From JAGSPQ01 sp038206395 (GTDB lineage Bacteria; Myxococcota; Myxococcia; Myxococcales; Myxococcaceae): a DNA stretch of 64,000 nucleotides. Position numbers and translations under genes: made by a program. Location: positions 24,126-88,125 of the forward strand of contig JBBRAX010000029.1 of the NCBI GenBank assembly GCA_038206395.1, written 5' to 3'. The notes under the pieces are model-generated. The model searched no databases. It saw only the letters and a program-made list of their open reading frames with translations, and was not told the DNA's origin. Shown here one piece after another: positions 32,021 through 40,673 of this stretch; the stretch's first letter is position 1, and every line of letters starts with the position of its first letter.

Positions 32021-33223
32021 ATGGATACGCTCGAGCTCAAGCCGCACCTTGACTCCGACACTGTCGTCAAGCCGACGGGCGCCAAGACCACGCTGGCGGT
32101 GAACGACCAGCGCACCACCGTGCTGCCGCGCATCGAATGGGCTGGTGAGGTACCAACGGCGGTGAGCGTGGGTCGCCACCGCTTCGAGGTGCTTCATCAG
32201 CTGGGGCAGGGCGGCATGGGCGAGGTGGTGCTCGCCAAAGACCACGACATTGATCGCACGGTGGCGATGAAGCGGCTGCCCGCCGAGAGCCAGCTCGACA
32301 TGGTGGTGCGCTTCGTCGAAGAGATTCGCGCAGTCGGCCAGCTCGACCACCCCAACATCGTGCCAGTGCATGACGTCGGCATCGACGAAACGGGCCGGTA
32401 CTTCTTCGTGATGAAGCACCTTCAGGGGCAAACGCTCGAGAAGGTGATCGCGCTGCTCAAAGCGGGCGACCAGAAGAGTCACGAGGCCTACCCCTTCGAG
32501 GTGCGGCTGCAGCTGTTCCTCGGAGTCCTCAACGCGATCGACTTCGCCCATCGCCAGGGCTTCGTGCACCGCGATTTGAAACCCGCCAACATCATGATCG
32601 GCCCCTTCGGAGAAGTCACCGTGATGGACTGGGGTCTCGCCAAGCGGGTGAAAGGCAAAGAAGCGCCTTCCCTCGACCCGTCGATCAGCGGCCCGCGCGA
32701 TGGCACCGCCCTGCAGACGATGCTGGGCGCGGTGATGGGAACGCCGCTGTACATGTCACCCGAGCAGGCCCTGGGGGCCAACCACACCCTCGACGAGCGC
32801 AGTGATCTCTACAGCCTCGTGGTGATCTTCCACGAGCTGCTCTACCTCGAGCACTACCTCGTCGGCCGCGAGGCGATCTCTGACGTCCTCGACGGCGTAA
32901 AGAACGTCATCCCCCAGACGCAGGGCAACCGCACCTCGAAGTTCCAGGACTACGTGCCCGCAGAGCTCGGCTGGTTCGTGGCCAGAGGCTTCGCGAAATC
33001 CCCCGAGAACCGCTACCAGTCTGCGCGCGACATGATCGCTGAGCTCCAACGCATCTTGCAGGGGCGCCTGCGGGTTCAGTGCACCCGGACCATGGTCAAG
33101 CGGATGCTGTTCGAGGCGATCAATGTCGTCGATCGCTACCCGAAGACGGTCATCATCGTCGGCACGCTGATGGTGTCGGCGCTGTTGATGGGGGTGGTGA
33201 AGAGCGTGCAGTCACTCTTCTGA
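32021..33223 (+). CDS. Ser/Thr protein kinase with C-terminal membrane anchor
   Basis: A 400-residue Hanks-type kinase. The glycine loop is LGQGGMGEVV, the ATP Lys is in VAMKRL, the catalytic loop is HRDLKPANIM, and DWG replaces the usual DFG. The activation/P+1 region is MGTPLYMSPEQAL. A single hydrophobic helix near the C-terminus (VIIVGTLMVSALLMGVV) anchors it, with almost nothing outside the membrane, so it has no extracellular sensor. ATG 32021 is preferred over the ORF start at 31979. It follows the motif-sharing pair by 54 bases; a functional link is possible. Confidence 0.92.
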   Translation: MDTLELKPHLDSDTVVKPTGAKTTLAVNDQRTTVLPRIEWAGEVPTAVSVGRHRFEVLHQLGQGGMGEVVLAKDHDIDRTVAMKRLPAESQLDMVVRFVEEIRAVGQLDHPNIVPVHDVGIDETGRYFFVMKHLQGQTLEKVIALLKAGDQKSHEAYPFEVRLQLFLGVLNAIDFAHRQGFVHRDLKPANIMIGPFGEVTVMDWGLAKRVKGKEAPSLDPSISGPRDGTALQTMLGAVMGTPLYMSPEQALGANHTLDERSDLYSLVVIFHELLYLEHYLVGREAISDVLDGVKNVIPQTQGNRTSKFQDYVPAELGWFVARGFAKSPENRYQSARDMIAELQRILQGRLRVQCTRTMVKRMLFEAINVVDRYPKTVIIVGTLMVSALLMGVVKSVQSLF

Positions 33224-33241
33224 AAAAGCGCGCCACCAGTA

Positions 33242-33264
33242 TTGACATTGAGTAGGCCAATGTC
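33242..33264 (+). promoter_or_regulatory. Inverted repeat with consensus -35 box
   Basis: TTGACA (33242-33247) overlaps a perfect 7-bp inverted repeat (GACATTG, 33244-33250, with CAATGTC, 33258-33264). The lipoprotein ATG is only 16 bases downstream. No good -10 hexamer or Shine-Dalgarno sequence is visible between them. It may be an operator/promoter giving a near-leaderless mRNA, or a weak terminator hairpin of the kinase gene. Confidence 0.35.
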
Positions 33265-33279
33265 GCACATACGCCCACC

Positions 33280-34170
33280 ATGAAATCAATCTGGCTGGCA
33301 GTGGCGATGTTGGGCGTTGGCTGTGGGGTCTCGAGCAGCGACATCGCGACCCACGAGGACGACGCGCTGGGCGATGACAGCGCCGAGCTGTCGACCACGA
33401 AGGACACCTTCGTCATCGTCCGCCGCGACCAGCGCAAGTGCATCTCGCCGCTGTGCGGCGGCTACTGGGTCAAGGACCTCAACAGCACGATGCAAGAGAA
33501 GTACGTCAGCGGCTTCGACTTCAGCGGCTCGACCCTGACCGATGCGGTTCAGGCCCAGGTCGCTGGCGCGCCCGACTTCGAGCTCGTCGTCGAGGGTCGG
33601 CTGGGCAAGAAAGAGACGGCGTACAACACCCGCCCTCTGACGGTGATTGCCGCCTACCGCGGCATGCCCGGGGTGACTTTCGCCGCCACCGACAAGTTCT
33701 ACTCGGTGTTGCCGACCAAGATTGGGTGCGTCACCCAACCGTGTGCCTCGCTGATGACCACGCGGCTCAACCGCACCACCGGCCACACGATGGCGACCGA
33801 CGTCACGGTCACCCGGGCGCTGGCGCTGGGGGGCGAGGAGGCATGGCTGTACGGGCGGGTCCTCACCAATCGAGCCGTCGTCGCCGGGAAGATTGTCCGC
33901 GCCAACCGGCACGTCACCGTCGACGCCAGCCAGGTGTTCGTCGCGCTGCCCGACGACACCAGCGCATGCCCGTCGACCACGGCGCCCAGCTGCCCATCGG
34001 GGAAGATCCGCGCCTATGAGCGAACGGCAGACCGCTGCACCGTGCCCGCCCAGTGCACCCCGCCCGGCGTCTGCGCCCCTTTCGAGCCCAGCTGCGCGCC
34101 CGGCTACAAGCTGATTGGCTGGCAGAACATCTGCCCGCGCCACGCCTGCGAGCCCGACTTTCTCGAGTAG
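33280..34170 (+). CDS. Secreted lipoprotein resembling DUF6748 family
   Basis: A 296-residue lipoprotein (MKSIWLAVAMLGVGC, lipobox VGC). The core domain begins DTFVIVRRDQRKCISPLCGGYWV, a pattern I associate with the myxobacterial DUF6748 family, and continues to about residue 230 with DGD/Cys pairs (KIGCVTQPCASLMTTRLNR). A short Cys-rich tail follows (CPSTTAPSCPSGKIRAYE, CAPFEPSCAPGYKLIGW). Function unknown; surface location inferred from the signal peptide. Confidence 0.75.
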   Translation: MKSIWLAVAMLGVGCGVSSSDIATHEDDALGDDSAELSTTKDTFVIVRRDQRKCISPLCGGYWVKDLNSTMQEKYVSGFDFSGSTLTDAVQAQVAGAPDFELVVEGRLGKKETAYNTRPLTVIAAYRGMPGVTFAATDKFYSVLPTKIGCVTQPCASLMTTRLNRTTGHTMATDVTVTRALALGGEEAWLYGRVLTNRAVVAGKIVRANRHVTVDASQVFVALPDDTSACPSTTAPSCPSGKIRAYERTADRCTVPAQCTPPGVCAPFEPSCAPGYKLIGWQNICPRHACEPDFLE

Positions 34171-34193
34171 GCCGCGTCACACAGCGGGCACCG

Positions 34194-34811
34194 ATGAAGA
34201 TCGCCATCCTTGGAGCAAGCGGGCGCACCGGGCAGCCAGTCACCCGCCTCGCGCTCGCGGCTGGACACTCGGTGCGAGCGCTGGCGCGTAACCGCTCGAA
34301 GCTCGCCGTTGCCCATGAACGGCTGGAAGTCATCGCGGGCGACGCGACCGACGCCGCGGCAGTCACGGGCCTGGTGTCAGGGTGCGACGCGGTCATCTCC
34401 GCGCTCGGCCCCAGCGCCGAAACCACCAACGTCTGCTCGACCGCGACGCGCCATGTGATCGCTGCCGGCGCGCGCCGGTACGTCGTCGTCTCGGGAGCGG
34501 GCCTCGACGTCGAGGGAGACCAGAAGGACTTGATTGGGAAAGTGGTCTCGTGGCTGGTCCGCGTGCTCTCGCCGGCCGTCTTCGCCGACAAGGTCGCCGA
34601 GTTCGACCTGCTGAAGAACAGCCAGATTCCGTTTGTCGCCGTCCGGCCACCGCGGCTGGTCGACACGCCGGCGGCCGGCGCGCCGCGGGTCAGCCTGCAG
34701 CGGGCCCAGGGCTCCAGCGTTTCGCGGGAAGACCTCGCGGCGTTCCTGCTCGAGTGCCTCAGCGACGACGCCTACCTGCGACGGGCGCCGTTCATCGCTG
34801 GGAAGGCCTGA
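34194..34811 (+). CDS. NmrA/SDR-like NAD(P)-binding protein
   Basis: A 205-residue Rossmann-fold protein of the atypical SDR (NAD(P)H-binding, NmrA-like) type. The N-terminal nucleotide motif is ILGASGRTGQPVTRLALAAGH. DAVISALGP and VVVSGAGLD follow, and the C-terminal half reads FVAVRPPRLVDTP. The classical YxxxK catalytic pair is absent, so it is likely a sensor, reductase of unknown substrate or flavin reductase-like protein. The ATG at 34194 follows the lipoprotein stop by 23 bases. The 214 bases after it hold no convincing gene. Confidence 0.82.
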   Translation: MKIAILGASGRTGQPVTRLALAAGHSVRALARNRSKLAVAHERLEVIAGDATDAAAVTGLVSGCDAVISALGPSAETTNVCSTATRHVIAAGARRYVVVSGAGLDVEGDQKDLIGKVVSWLVRVLSPAVFADKVAEFDLLKNSQIPFVAVRPPRLVDTPAAGAPRVSLQRAQGSSVSREDLAAFLLECLSDDAYLRRAPFIAGKA

Positions 34812-35025
34812 CCCAGGAAATCGTCGCCCGCGCCCATCCGTACCCAACTTGGCCTTTTCTCCGGCTGAGGTGTCTTGAGAAGACGGATGCGCGCTTTGGT
34901 CTGGCTGGCGGTGGGTCGAGGCGTCGAGCTGGGTGACGTGGCCCGTGCGGCTCGCGTTACTTGGGTCTACGCGGCGCTGCTGTCGCACCACGCGTTTCTG
35001 CTGCCGAGCCCGTTCTAGGTCCCCT

Positions 35026-35679
35026 TCATTCCTGCGACGAATCGGGCGGCGTCTCTTCGGCGGCGGCCACCTTCTTCTTCACCGCTTTCTTCTTCTTCTT
35101 TGGCTTCGGCTTCTCCGCAGGCGGCTCCTCCTCATCCCGCACAAAGTCCTCGACGCCCTTGCCGTGCTTCTGCCGGAACTCGTCGAACTTCTCCTTGGTG
35201 AAGACGCTGCCGGCCTCGGACTTGGCCTGCTGGAAGACAGTCTTGAGCACCGCCTTGGTCACTTCGCGGTTCGAGAAGTACGTCATCGCGACGTGCCCCA
35301 TGCCCCACGTGACGGCGAACGCCCAAGGAGCGGCGAGCACGCCTCCCAGCCCCGGCAGGAAAATCTTCGTCAGCGTCGCGAACCCCTTCTGCGCCACCAT
35401 GCCCGCGCCGCACACCGAGGCGAGCTCGAGCACCAGGTGCTTCGCTTCTTCGGCGTTCAGCTCGCGCCCGTACACCCGCCCGATCGCCGTCACCATCGAC
35501 GCCTGCACCGCGGTCACTGCGACGAAGTCAGACAGCGGAATCGGAATCAGCGTCACCACCGCCGAACCGAACGACGACATCATCACCAGGTCTTTCGCGA
35601 TCTCCTCCGCTTGATCGAAGCTGGGCTTCTTCTTCGCGGCCGCCTTCGCCTTCGCGTTCAAACTGTCCATCCAGCCCAT
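35026..35679 (-). CDS. DUF697-family membrane-associated protein
   Basis: A 217-residue protein. The helical core (about 25-150) has several hydrophobic helices (VMMSSFGSAVVTLIPIPLSDFVAVTAVQASMV, LVLELASVCGAGMVAQKGFATL, PGLGGVLAAPWAFAVTWGMGHVAM) typical of DUF697 proteins, which often accompany dynamin- or Era-like GTPases. The C-terminus is highly charged (KPKPKKKKKAVKKKVAAAEE). A good GGGAGG site precedes the ATG at 35679. No GTPase gene lies next to it, so its partner is unknown. Confidence 0.78.
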   Translation of the reverse strand: MGWMDSLNAKAKAAAKKKPSFDQAEEIAKDLVMMSSFGSAVVTLIPIPLSDFVAVTAVQASMVTAIGRVYGRELNAEEAKHLVLELASVCGAGMVAQKGFATLTKIFLPGLGGVLAAPWAFAVTWGMGHVAMTYFSNREVTKAVLKTVFQQAKSEAGSVFTKEKFDEFRQKHGKGVEDFVRDEEEPPAEKPKPKKKKKAVKKKVAAAEETPPDSSQE

Positions 35680-35725
35680 TGCGCCTCCCGCTGCAGGTGT
35701 CCTTGGTTTAAACCGCACTCTCGCC

Positions 35726-36220
35726 TTGAAACTCGCCCTTCTCGTCTTCTTCTTCCTGCTCCCTGCCTGCCAGCGCAGCGCTGCGCCCGACGCCGGCCCC
35801 GCCGAGCCCGAGTGCACGCTGAACACACCGCTGGTGCCCGGGGTTCCGGGCAGCCCGGGCCACCTCATCGCTTCCGACATCAACCAGAACGGCGCCAGCG
35901 AGCTTGCCACCCTGATGCGGGCGATGAAGGAGGACCTTCAGACCGCGCGCCACGCGATCGAGAAGGGCGACCCCACGGCTCCGATGTTCGCGCGCCATCG
36001 GAAGATCCGCTGCGCCTGGCCCACCGGCCTCGAAGATCGCAACGCCGTCTTCGAGGCCAGCGCCGTCACCTACCTCCAGCTCGTCCGCCAGCTCGACGCC
36101 CGACCCGCTGACCCGCGCGCCGCCTACGAGGCCGTGGTGGGGGGCTGTCTGGCCTGTCACGCCACCGCGTGCCCCGGGCCCGTGTCGCTGATCGAGAAGC
36201 TGCGGCTGCTGCCGAAATAG
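35726..36220 (+). CDS. Lipoprotein with a single haem-binding-like CxxCH
   Basis: A 164-residue lipoprotein starting from TTG (MKLALLVFFFLLPAC, lipobox LPAC). Near the C-terminus is GGCLACHATACPGP, a CxxCH haem c motif. Upstream helices (LMRAMKEDLQTARHAIEKGD, VTYLQLVRQLDA) fit a four-helix cytochrome c'-like fold, in which the haem motif is also C-terminal. Haem attachment is inferred from the motif and export. It is divergent from the DUF697 gene, and its stop abuts that of the convergent gene at 36221. Confidence 0.72.
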   Translation: MKLALLVFFFLLPACQRSAAPDAGPAEPECTLNTPLVPGVPGSPGHLIASDINQNGASELATLMRAMKEDLQTARHAIEKGDPTAPMFARHRKIRCAWPTGLEDRNAVFEASAVTYLQLVRQLDARPADPRAAYEAVVGGCLACHATACPGPVSLIEKLRLLPK

Positions 36221-37921
36221 TCAGCGCTCTCGCAGCGTGACCATGCCCCAGATTTTTCCGCCGTTTCCTTCGGGCACGAAGTCGAGCACCAGCGTGTCGA
36301 TCGGCACCTGATCCAGGAACGCCGAGCTCAGCCCCTGCACCGTCACCACCTTCGTCGGGTCGAGCCCCTTGATGATGCGGGGCAGGTCGAGCTCGCGCTT
36401 CAGCTGCCCCACGTCGATCATCAGCGAGCTGTGCCCCGGGCCGAAAGCGCCCTGAAACCTCTCGCCGAAGTCCTTGCCCAGATCCACGTTCGTGCGCGGC
36501 CCGCTCGTGTCGCCGCTGCGCACCATCAACGACTTCGGCGTCAGCGCGATCGTCGCCGTCGCCTCCGACACCTTTCGCTGCCACAGCAACGCGTCGCGAT
36601 CATCGGCAAAGGGCGCTCGAACTGCACTGCCGAGCAGCGCGCTCAACAGCGGCGCCACGTCTTCCCGTTCGCGAATGCCGGCAATCACATGCACGACGCC
36701 CCGCCAGCTCGGAGTGCCCGTACCCGAAATCAAGTTCCGCAAGAACCCTTCAGCGTCGAACCACGCCAGCGCGCCGAGCTCGCCCGTGAACGACTCGAGC
36801 GCAGCGTTCGTGTCGACGCCCACCAGCGTCAGCCGCTTCAGCAGCGCCGGCTTCTGCCCGTTGCTGCCGGGCGAGAGCAGGAAGTCGGCCAGCTCGTCTG
36901 AAGGAACCGAGAGCTTCAGCGCCGCGACCGGAGACTCGGCTCCCCGGGCGAACATCGCCGGAGGCACCAGCTCGCGCGCCAACGGCCGGGCTGTGCGCAG
37001 CGTGCCTTCGATCGTCGCACTGCGCGCTCCGACCCGAAGCCCCGCCACCACCGACTGCACCAGCGGCGCCCGTCTTCCCGGCAGCGGCACCCGCGTCTCG
37101 TGCGCGAACAGGCACAGGTTGCCGTTGGCGAGCGTCGCGTACGACTCGGCGAAGGGGGGGTACGCCTGAAGGCCCAGCGCCCCGATGCTGCGGATGCGCT
37201 GGACGACCTTGAGGACTTCGTTCGCCGAGGCTTCGGGCTCCGGCAGCACCAGGTAGAGGTAGCCGCGATCAGCGAACGCCACTGCGGTGCCCCAGGTTCC
37301 GGCGAAGATCCGCAGGCCGTCGTCCGTCTTCGGGTCTTCCTCGGCGCCCGCCGCCACCAACTTCTGCGCCAGCGCCTGCATCGCGCGATCGGCGTCGACG
37401 ACTCCGAGCAACGCCACCTGCCCGCCGAACCCGGGCAGCTGCATCACCCCGACGCCTTCCTGGGGATCCACCACGGTGCCGTCGCCCAGCGAGAGCTCGA
37501 CCGCGAGCGCCGGCAGCCACGACTCTTCAAGCACCTTCTGCGTGTTGCCCGGCCCCGCGACCTTCTCGAAGAAGTCGACCGTCGGGCCCAGGTCTTCTTT
37601 CAGCGACGGCGCCCAGGCCAGCGCCTCGGTGTCTTCCGGCACGGCGCGCACCAATGGCCGCGGCACCACCACCACCTCGATTCGCTCGGCGAGGAAGTCG
37701 CCGTCGAAGCCCTGCACCACGTACTTTCCCGCTTTGGCGAACGCGTGCTTGGGGGTCGGCGAGCGCACGGTGCCGTCGCCAAAGTCCCAGCTCAACGGCC
37801 CTTCGGCGTTGAACTCGACGGCGACGCCGGTGTCGATCTGCCCGGGGATCTTGGTTTCGCGAACGATCCGGTGACAGCCGGCCAGCAGCGCGAGCAAACA
37901 CAGTGGAGCGACGCGAGACAC
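36221..37921 (-). CDS. PKD-domain secreted lipoprotein
   Basis: A 566-residue lipoprotein (MSRVAPLCLLALLAGC). Residues about 25-80 look like a PKD/Ig fold (VAVEFNAEGPLSWDFGDGTVRSPTPKHAFAKAGKY). The remaining ~480 residues are an unrecognised alpha/beta region with repeated TLVGVDTNAALESF/AIALTPKSLMV-type strands, resembling DUF3352-type secreted proteins in pattern only. It lies directly upstream (27 bases) of nothing on its own strand except the MXAN_2562-like gene, which precedes it in the same direction. Confidence 0.75.
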   Translation of the reverse strand: MSRVAPLCLLALLAGCHRIVRETKIPGQIDTGVAVEFNAEGPLSWDFGDGTVRSPTPKHAFAKAGKYVVQGFDGDFLAERIEVVVVPRPLVRAVPEDTEALAWAPSLKEDLGPTVDFFEKVAGPGNTQKVLEESWLPALAVELSLGDGTVVDPQEGVGVMQLPGFGGQVALLGVVDADRAMQALAQKLVAAGAEEDPKTDDGLRIFAGTWGTAVAFADRGYLYLVLPEPEASANEVLKVVQRIRSIGALGLQAYPPFAESYATLANGNLCLFAHETRVPLPGRRAPLVQSVVAGLRVGARSATIEGTLRTARPLARELVPPAMFARGAESPVAALKLSVPSDELADFLLSPGSNGQKPALLKRLTLVGVDTNAALESFTGELGALAWFDAEGFLRNLISGTGTPSWRGVVHVIAGIREREDVAPLLSALLGSAVRAPFADDRDALLWQRKVSEATATIALTPKSLMVRSGDTSGPRTNVDLGKDFGERFQGAFGPGHSSLMIDVGQLKRELDLPRIIKGLDPTKVVTVQGLSSAFLDQVPIDTLVLDFVPEGNGGKIWGMVTLRER

Positions 37922-37948
37922 GCGCGCTTCGTAACATGCTCCGCCGCT

Positions 37949-38689
37949 TTAGAATTCCACCGCGATTCCGAAGAAGACGTTGCGGCTCGAGAGGTCCAGG
38001 CCGATCGGTTTCCCGTTCTCGTCCTTCTGGCCGAAGTTGTTCACCTCGGTCATCGACCATTCGGCGAACAGGTAGGTGTGGTTCACGCCGGCGCTGGTGT
38101 CGAAGTCGCGCGCGAGCCGCGGGTCGAGGAAGTCGATCTGAATCGCGAGACCAACGACCGCTGCGACGCCCCATCGGCTGCTCAGCGCAAGGCGCCCGTT
38201 GAAGATCTCGGTTTGGTTGCCCTTCACGATCCACCAGGGCTCGGCGACGAGGCCGCCCTTGATGTACGGCACGAAGGGAATGTTGAAGCGCTGGGCCAGA
38301 AAGTCGAACCGGTAGACCGCGAGCAGCTTGATCGGGAAGATCCGCAGGCCCGTGCTCTCGGTCACCGGCTTCAGCGTGAGCGCGTCGAGCGCAGCCCCGA
38401 ATTTTTCCGCGTACCCCACCGCCAAACCAATCGCCAGGGAGCCCACGTTGAACGGGCGCCAGAACTGGTAGTCGACCTCCACCTCGCCCATCAGCATGAA
38501 GCTGGGCCCGAACGTCCGGTAGTAGGGGTCGAGACCCGCGTCACCGACACCCGGAAATTCGCGGTCGATCAGCGGGCGGTGCGGCCCGAGCTTGAACTCG
38601 AAAGCGAAGCTCTGTTCCGTCGCTCCGTACACTTCGCCAGCGAAGGCGTGGGAAGCGAGCAGCGCGGCAATCAAACCGAAGAAGCGCAT
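37949..38689 (-). CDS. Outer-membrane beta-barrel protein, MXAN_2562-like
   Basis: A 246-residue protein with signal peptide MRFFGLIAALLASHAFAG. Amphipathic strands follow (FAFEFKLGPHRPLID, FMLMGEVEVDYQFW, KLLAVYRFDFLAQ, VNHTYLFAEWSMTEV) and a terminal aromatic strand ending IAVEF, the usual C-terminal signal for barrel insertion. It matches what I know of the MXAN_2562 family of myxobacterial barrels, and its neighbour matches MXAN_2561. Its ATG directly abuts the neighbour's stop. In Myxococcus these loci lie near gliding genes; here gltABC are about 16 kb away. Confidence 0.82.
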   Translation of the reverse strand: MRFFGLIAALLASHAFAGEVYGATEQSFAFEFKLGPHRPLIDREFPGVGDAGLDPYYRTFGPSFMLMGEVEVDYQFWRPFNVGSLAIGLAVGYAEKFGAALDALTLKPVTESTGLRIFPIKLLAVYRFDFLAQRFNIPFVPYIKGGLVAEPWWIVKGNQTEIFNGRLALSSRWGVAAVVGLAIQIDFLDPRLARDFDTSAGVNHTYLFAEWSMTEVNNFGQKDENGKPIGLDLSSRNVFFGIAVEF

Positions 38690-39574
38690 TTATGGGTTCC
38701 TTTTCCTGCGCAGCAACCACAGCCCGCACGCCAGCAGAAACGGCAGGCCGTTGATGGCGCTACAGCCCGTGGCGGTGTCTGTTCCACCCGCAGATCGGTA
38801 CCGCCCATAGAAGCCAAGCGTGAGTCGGGGCGTGGCCGAGAAGAGCTCGGAGTTCTCGCTGAAGTTGCCCGCCGCGTCTTCCGACCGCGCCATCACGTCG
38901 TAGGTCGTGTCGTTGGTCAGGCCCGAGACTTTGATCGAGCTGCCGCTGGCCGTCGCCAGCTGGGCCTTCTCGATGAAGGCTGCTGTGCCCTGCTCTCGCG
39001 TGTAGACGTGAATCACGGTGGTGTCAGGCGAGGCCTTGAACTTCACCAGCAGCGCGCTGTCCTGCACGTCGACCGTGATGGTCGGAGCGACGGGCGCCTT
39101 CGTGTCGTAGATCAAGCTCAGCGAGTTCGTCTGCGAGACAGTGCAGGCGCTGCCGGGAATCCCGGTGCCATTGATTCTGTATGCACCACAGAGGCGGTGC
39201 GACCTTTCGACCCCGTCGGTGCCGCACTGGACCCCCGCGTCGCTGTATTTGAAGCCCGGCAGCTCAGCCACCGCGACGGTGAAGGTGCCCACGCCGGCAG
39301 AGAGCTCGGAAGAAGAGATGGTGTTGAAGACGACGTCGGTGGTGCCCGCCGAGTCCTGGCACTCGAGCTCGGACGCCCAGACCTTCAGGTCGGTGTTCGC
39401 ACACAGGCCAAGGCCAAGCGCGGTGTTCGTCCAGTTGACGGTGACGTTCAGGTTGCAGTCGTTCGCATTGAAACGCTTGGTGGTGACGTCGACGGTTTCA
39501 TAGGAAAGCTTGACGCCCTGCGCGGCCGAGACCGTCGCGGTGAGCAGCGAGAGCAGGAAGAGAGATCGCATCAT
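38690..39574 (-). CDS. MYXO-CTERM-anchored surface protein, MXAN_2561-like
   Basis: A 294-residue exported protein (MMRSLFLLSLLTATVSAAQG signal peptide). A fibronectin-III-like domain lies at about 170-250 (APVAPTITVDVQDSALLVKFKAS, YDVMARSEDAAGNFS). The C-terminus is a MYXO-CTERM sorting signal: a Gly-Cys, then a hydrophobic helix (LPFLLACGLWLL) and a basic end (RRKRNP). Such tails are thought to be cut by myxosortase and lipidated at the Cys for surface display. Two adjacent ATGs (39574, 39571) can serve as start. It is the first gene of a two-gene unit with the barrel gene. Confidence 0.85.
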   Translation of the reverse strand: MMRSLFLLSLLTATVSAAQGVKLSYETVDVTTKRFNANDCNLNVTVNWTNTALGLGLCANTDLKVWASELECQDSAGTTDVVFNTISSSELSAGVGTFTVAVAELPGFKYSDAGVQCGTDGVERSHRLCGAYRINGTGIPGSACTVSQTNSLSLIYDTKAPVAPTITVDVQDSALLVKFKASPDTTVIHVYTREQGTAAFIEKAQLATASGSSIKVSGLTNDTTYDVMARSEDAAGNFSENSELFSATPRLTLGFYGRYRSAGGTDTATGCSAINGLPFLLACGLWLLRRKRNP

Positions 39575-39679
39575 CTGTCGGCGGCCATATAGCAACCCTT
39601 CGGCCATGAAAGTCCACCCGCTTCCGTAAAGACATCAAGCACTTGCACGCCTTCTCGTGTCACCGCGGCTGCCAAATTG

Positions 39680-40672
39680 TCACGCCTTGGCGGCCAACTT
39701 GATCGCCAGCGACGCGGCCACGTCTCCCGCCCGCCCAGCGTTGTCAATCGCCGCCACCAATTGAAGGGTGCGCCCCTCGACGCGAATGCGCCCGAGGTGG
39801 ATCGCAGCGTCGGCCGTGACCAGCATCGGCATCGGGTAGACGCCCTCGGCCGGGGCATCGAGCACCTTTACGCCCGCCACGGTCTTCAGCTGCTCGCGCA
39901 CGGCGTCGGCTTCCATCGGCTTCTCGAGCTGCGCCGTGAGGACCAGCATCGTGCCGTGAAAGAAGGGCGCGAAGATCATCGTGCACGAAAGCGGCACGGG
40001 GCCGAGCCGGCGCGCGACCTCCACCTTCAGGGCCGACTCGTCGGCGGTGTTGACCCCGTCGAAGGCGCCGACCTGAGGGACGAGGTTGAAGCCGAGCCGA
40101 TGCGGGAAGACCGTCGCCTCGGCGTCGCCAGCGTTCAGCAGGGCCGCGGTCTGGCGCTCGAAGGCGGTGAGGCCTGACTGGCCACGGTTGGCCGCTCCGA
40201 AGAGGGCGGTGACTTGAGCGGACTGGAGGCCGACCGTCGTCTGCGCGCCGGTGAGCGCGGCAAGAATCGCCTGGGTTGAAGGCATCGCGAGCTCGACGAT
40301 GCGCCCCTCGAAAGGCCGCAGCAGCAGCGGGTCGCTGTCGCCCAGCACCAGCGGCACTTTGAGGTCGTCGCGAAAAGCACCCGACAGGTCGATGACCCAG
40401 GCGCCCTTCTGCTGCGCAGAGATCGCCAGCGGCTTGGCCACCTCGGGCGGGCACGCGAGCACGACCGCCTTCATCCCGAGAAAGGCTTCGCTGTGCAGCT
40501 GCTCGATCTCGAGGCTCTCGCCCGAATACTCGACCTCGGTGCCCTGGGTGCGTTCGGAGGCGAACAGCGTCAGCCCCTGCGCGGGGTGATCTTTCTCTTC
40601 GAGCGCACGCAGCACCTGCTGGCCGACGATGCCGGTGGCACCGACCAGCGCAATCTCGGACGAAACGGCCAT
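39680..40672 (-). CDS. Usg-like aspartate-semialdehyde dehydrogenase paralogue without catalytic Cys
   Basis: A 330-residue protein with the Asd fold: EIALVGATGIVGQQVLRAL at the N-terminus (NADP-binding) and PLSCTMIFAPFFHGTMLVL in the catalytic half. Where active Asd has the nucleophile in NPNCST, this protein reads VELAMPSTQAIL, so the cysteine is missing. This matches the Usg type of Asd paralogue, not a functional dehydrogenase. It may be regulatory or have another activity. It follows tsaB by one base in a tight minus-strand operon (uppS-cdsA-rseP-tsaB-usg). Confidence 0.8.
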   Translation of the reverse strand: MAVSSEIALVGATGIVGQQVLRALEEKDHPAQGLTLFASERTQGTEVEYSGESLEIEQLHSEAFLGMKAVVLACPPEVAKPLAISAQQKGAWVIDLSGAFRDDLKVPLVLGDSDPLLLRPFEGRIVELAMPSTQAILAALTGAQTTVGLQSAQVTALFGAANRGQSGLTAFERQTAALLNAGDAEATVFPHRLGFNLVPQVGAFDGVNTADESALKVEVARRLGPVPLSCTMIFAPFFHGTMLVLTAQLEKPMEADAVREQLKTVAGVKVLDAPAEGVYPMPMLVTADAAIHLGRIRVEGRTLQLVAAIDNAGRAGDVAASLAIKLAAKA

Positions 40673-40673
40673 G

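Noticed and set aside
34887..35018. Possible 43-codon plus-strand ORF (MRALVWLAVGRGVEL…) in the 214-bp gap
   Set aside because: No RBS, no homologous pattern and short; it cannot be told from chance.
37100..39592. Long plus-strand open frame of 830 codons
   Set aside because: It lies antisense to three well-supported minus-strand genes and its translation is Arg/His/Gln-rich noise typical of shadows in GC-rich DNA.
39680..40672. Functional asd
   Set aside because: The active-site cysteine is missing, so only the Usg-type paralogue call is kept.
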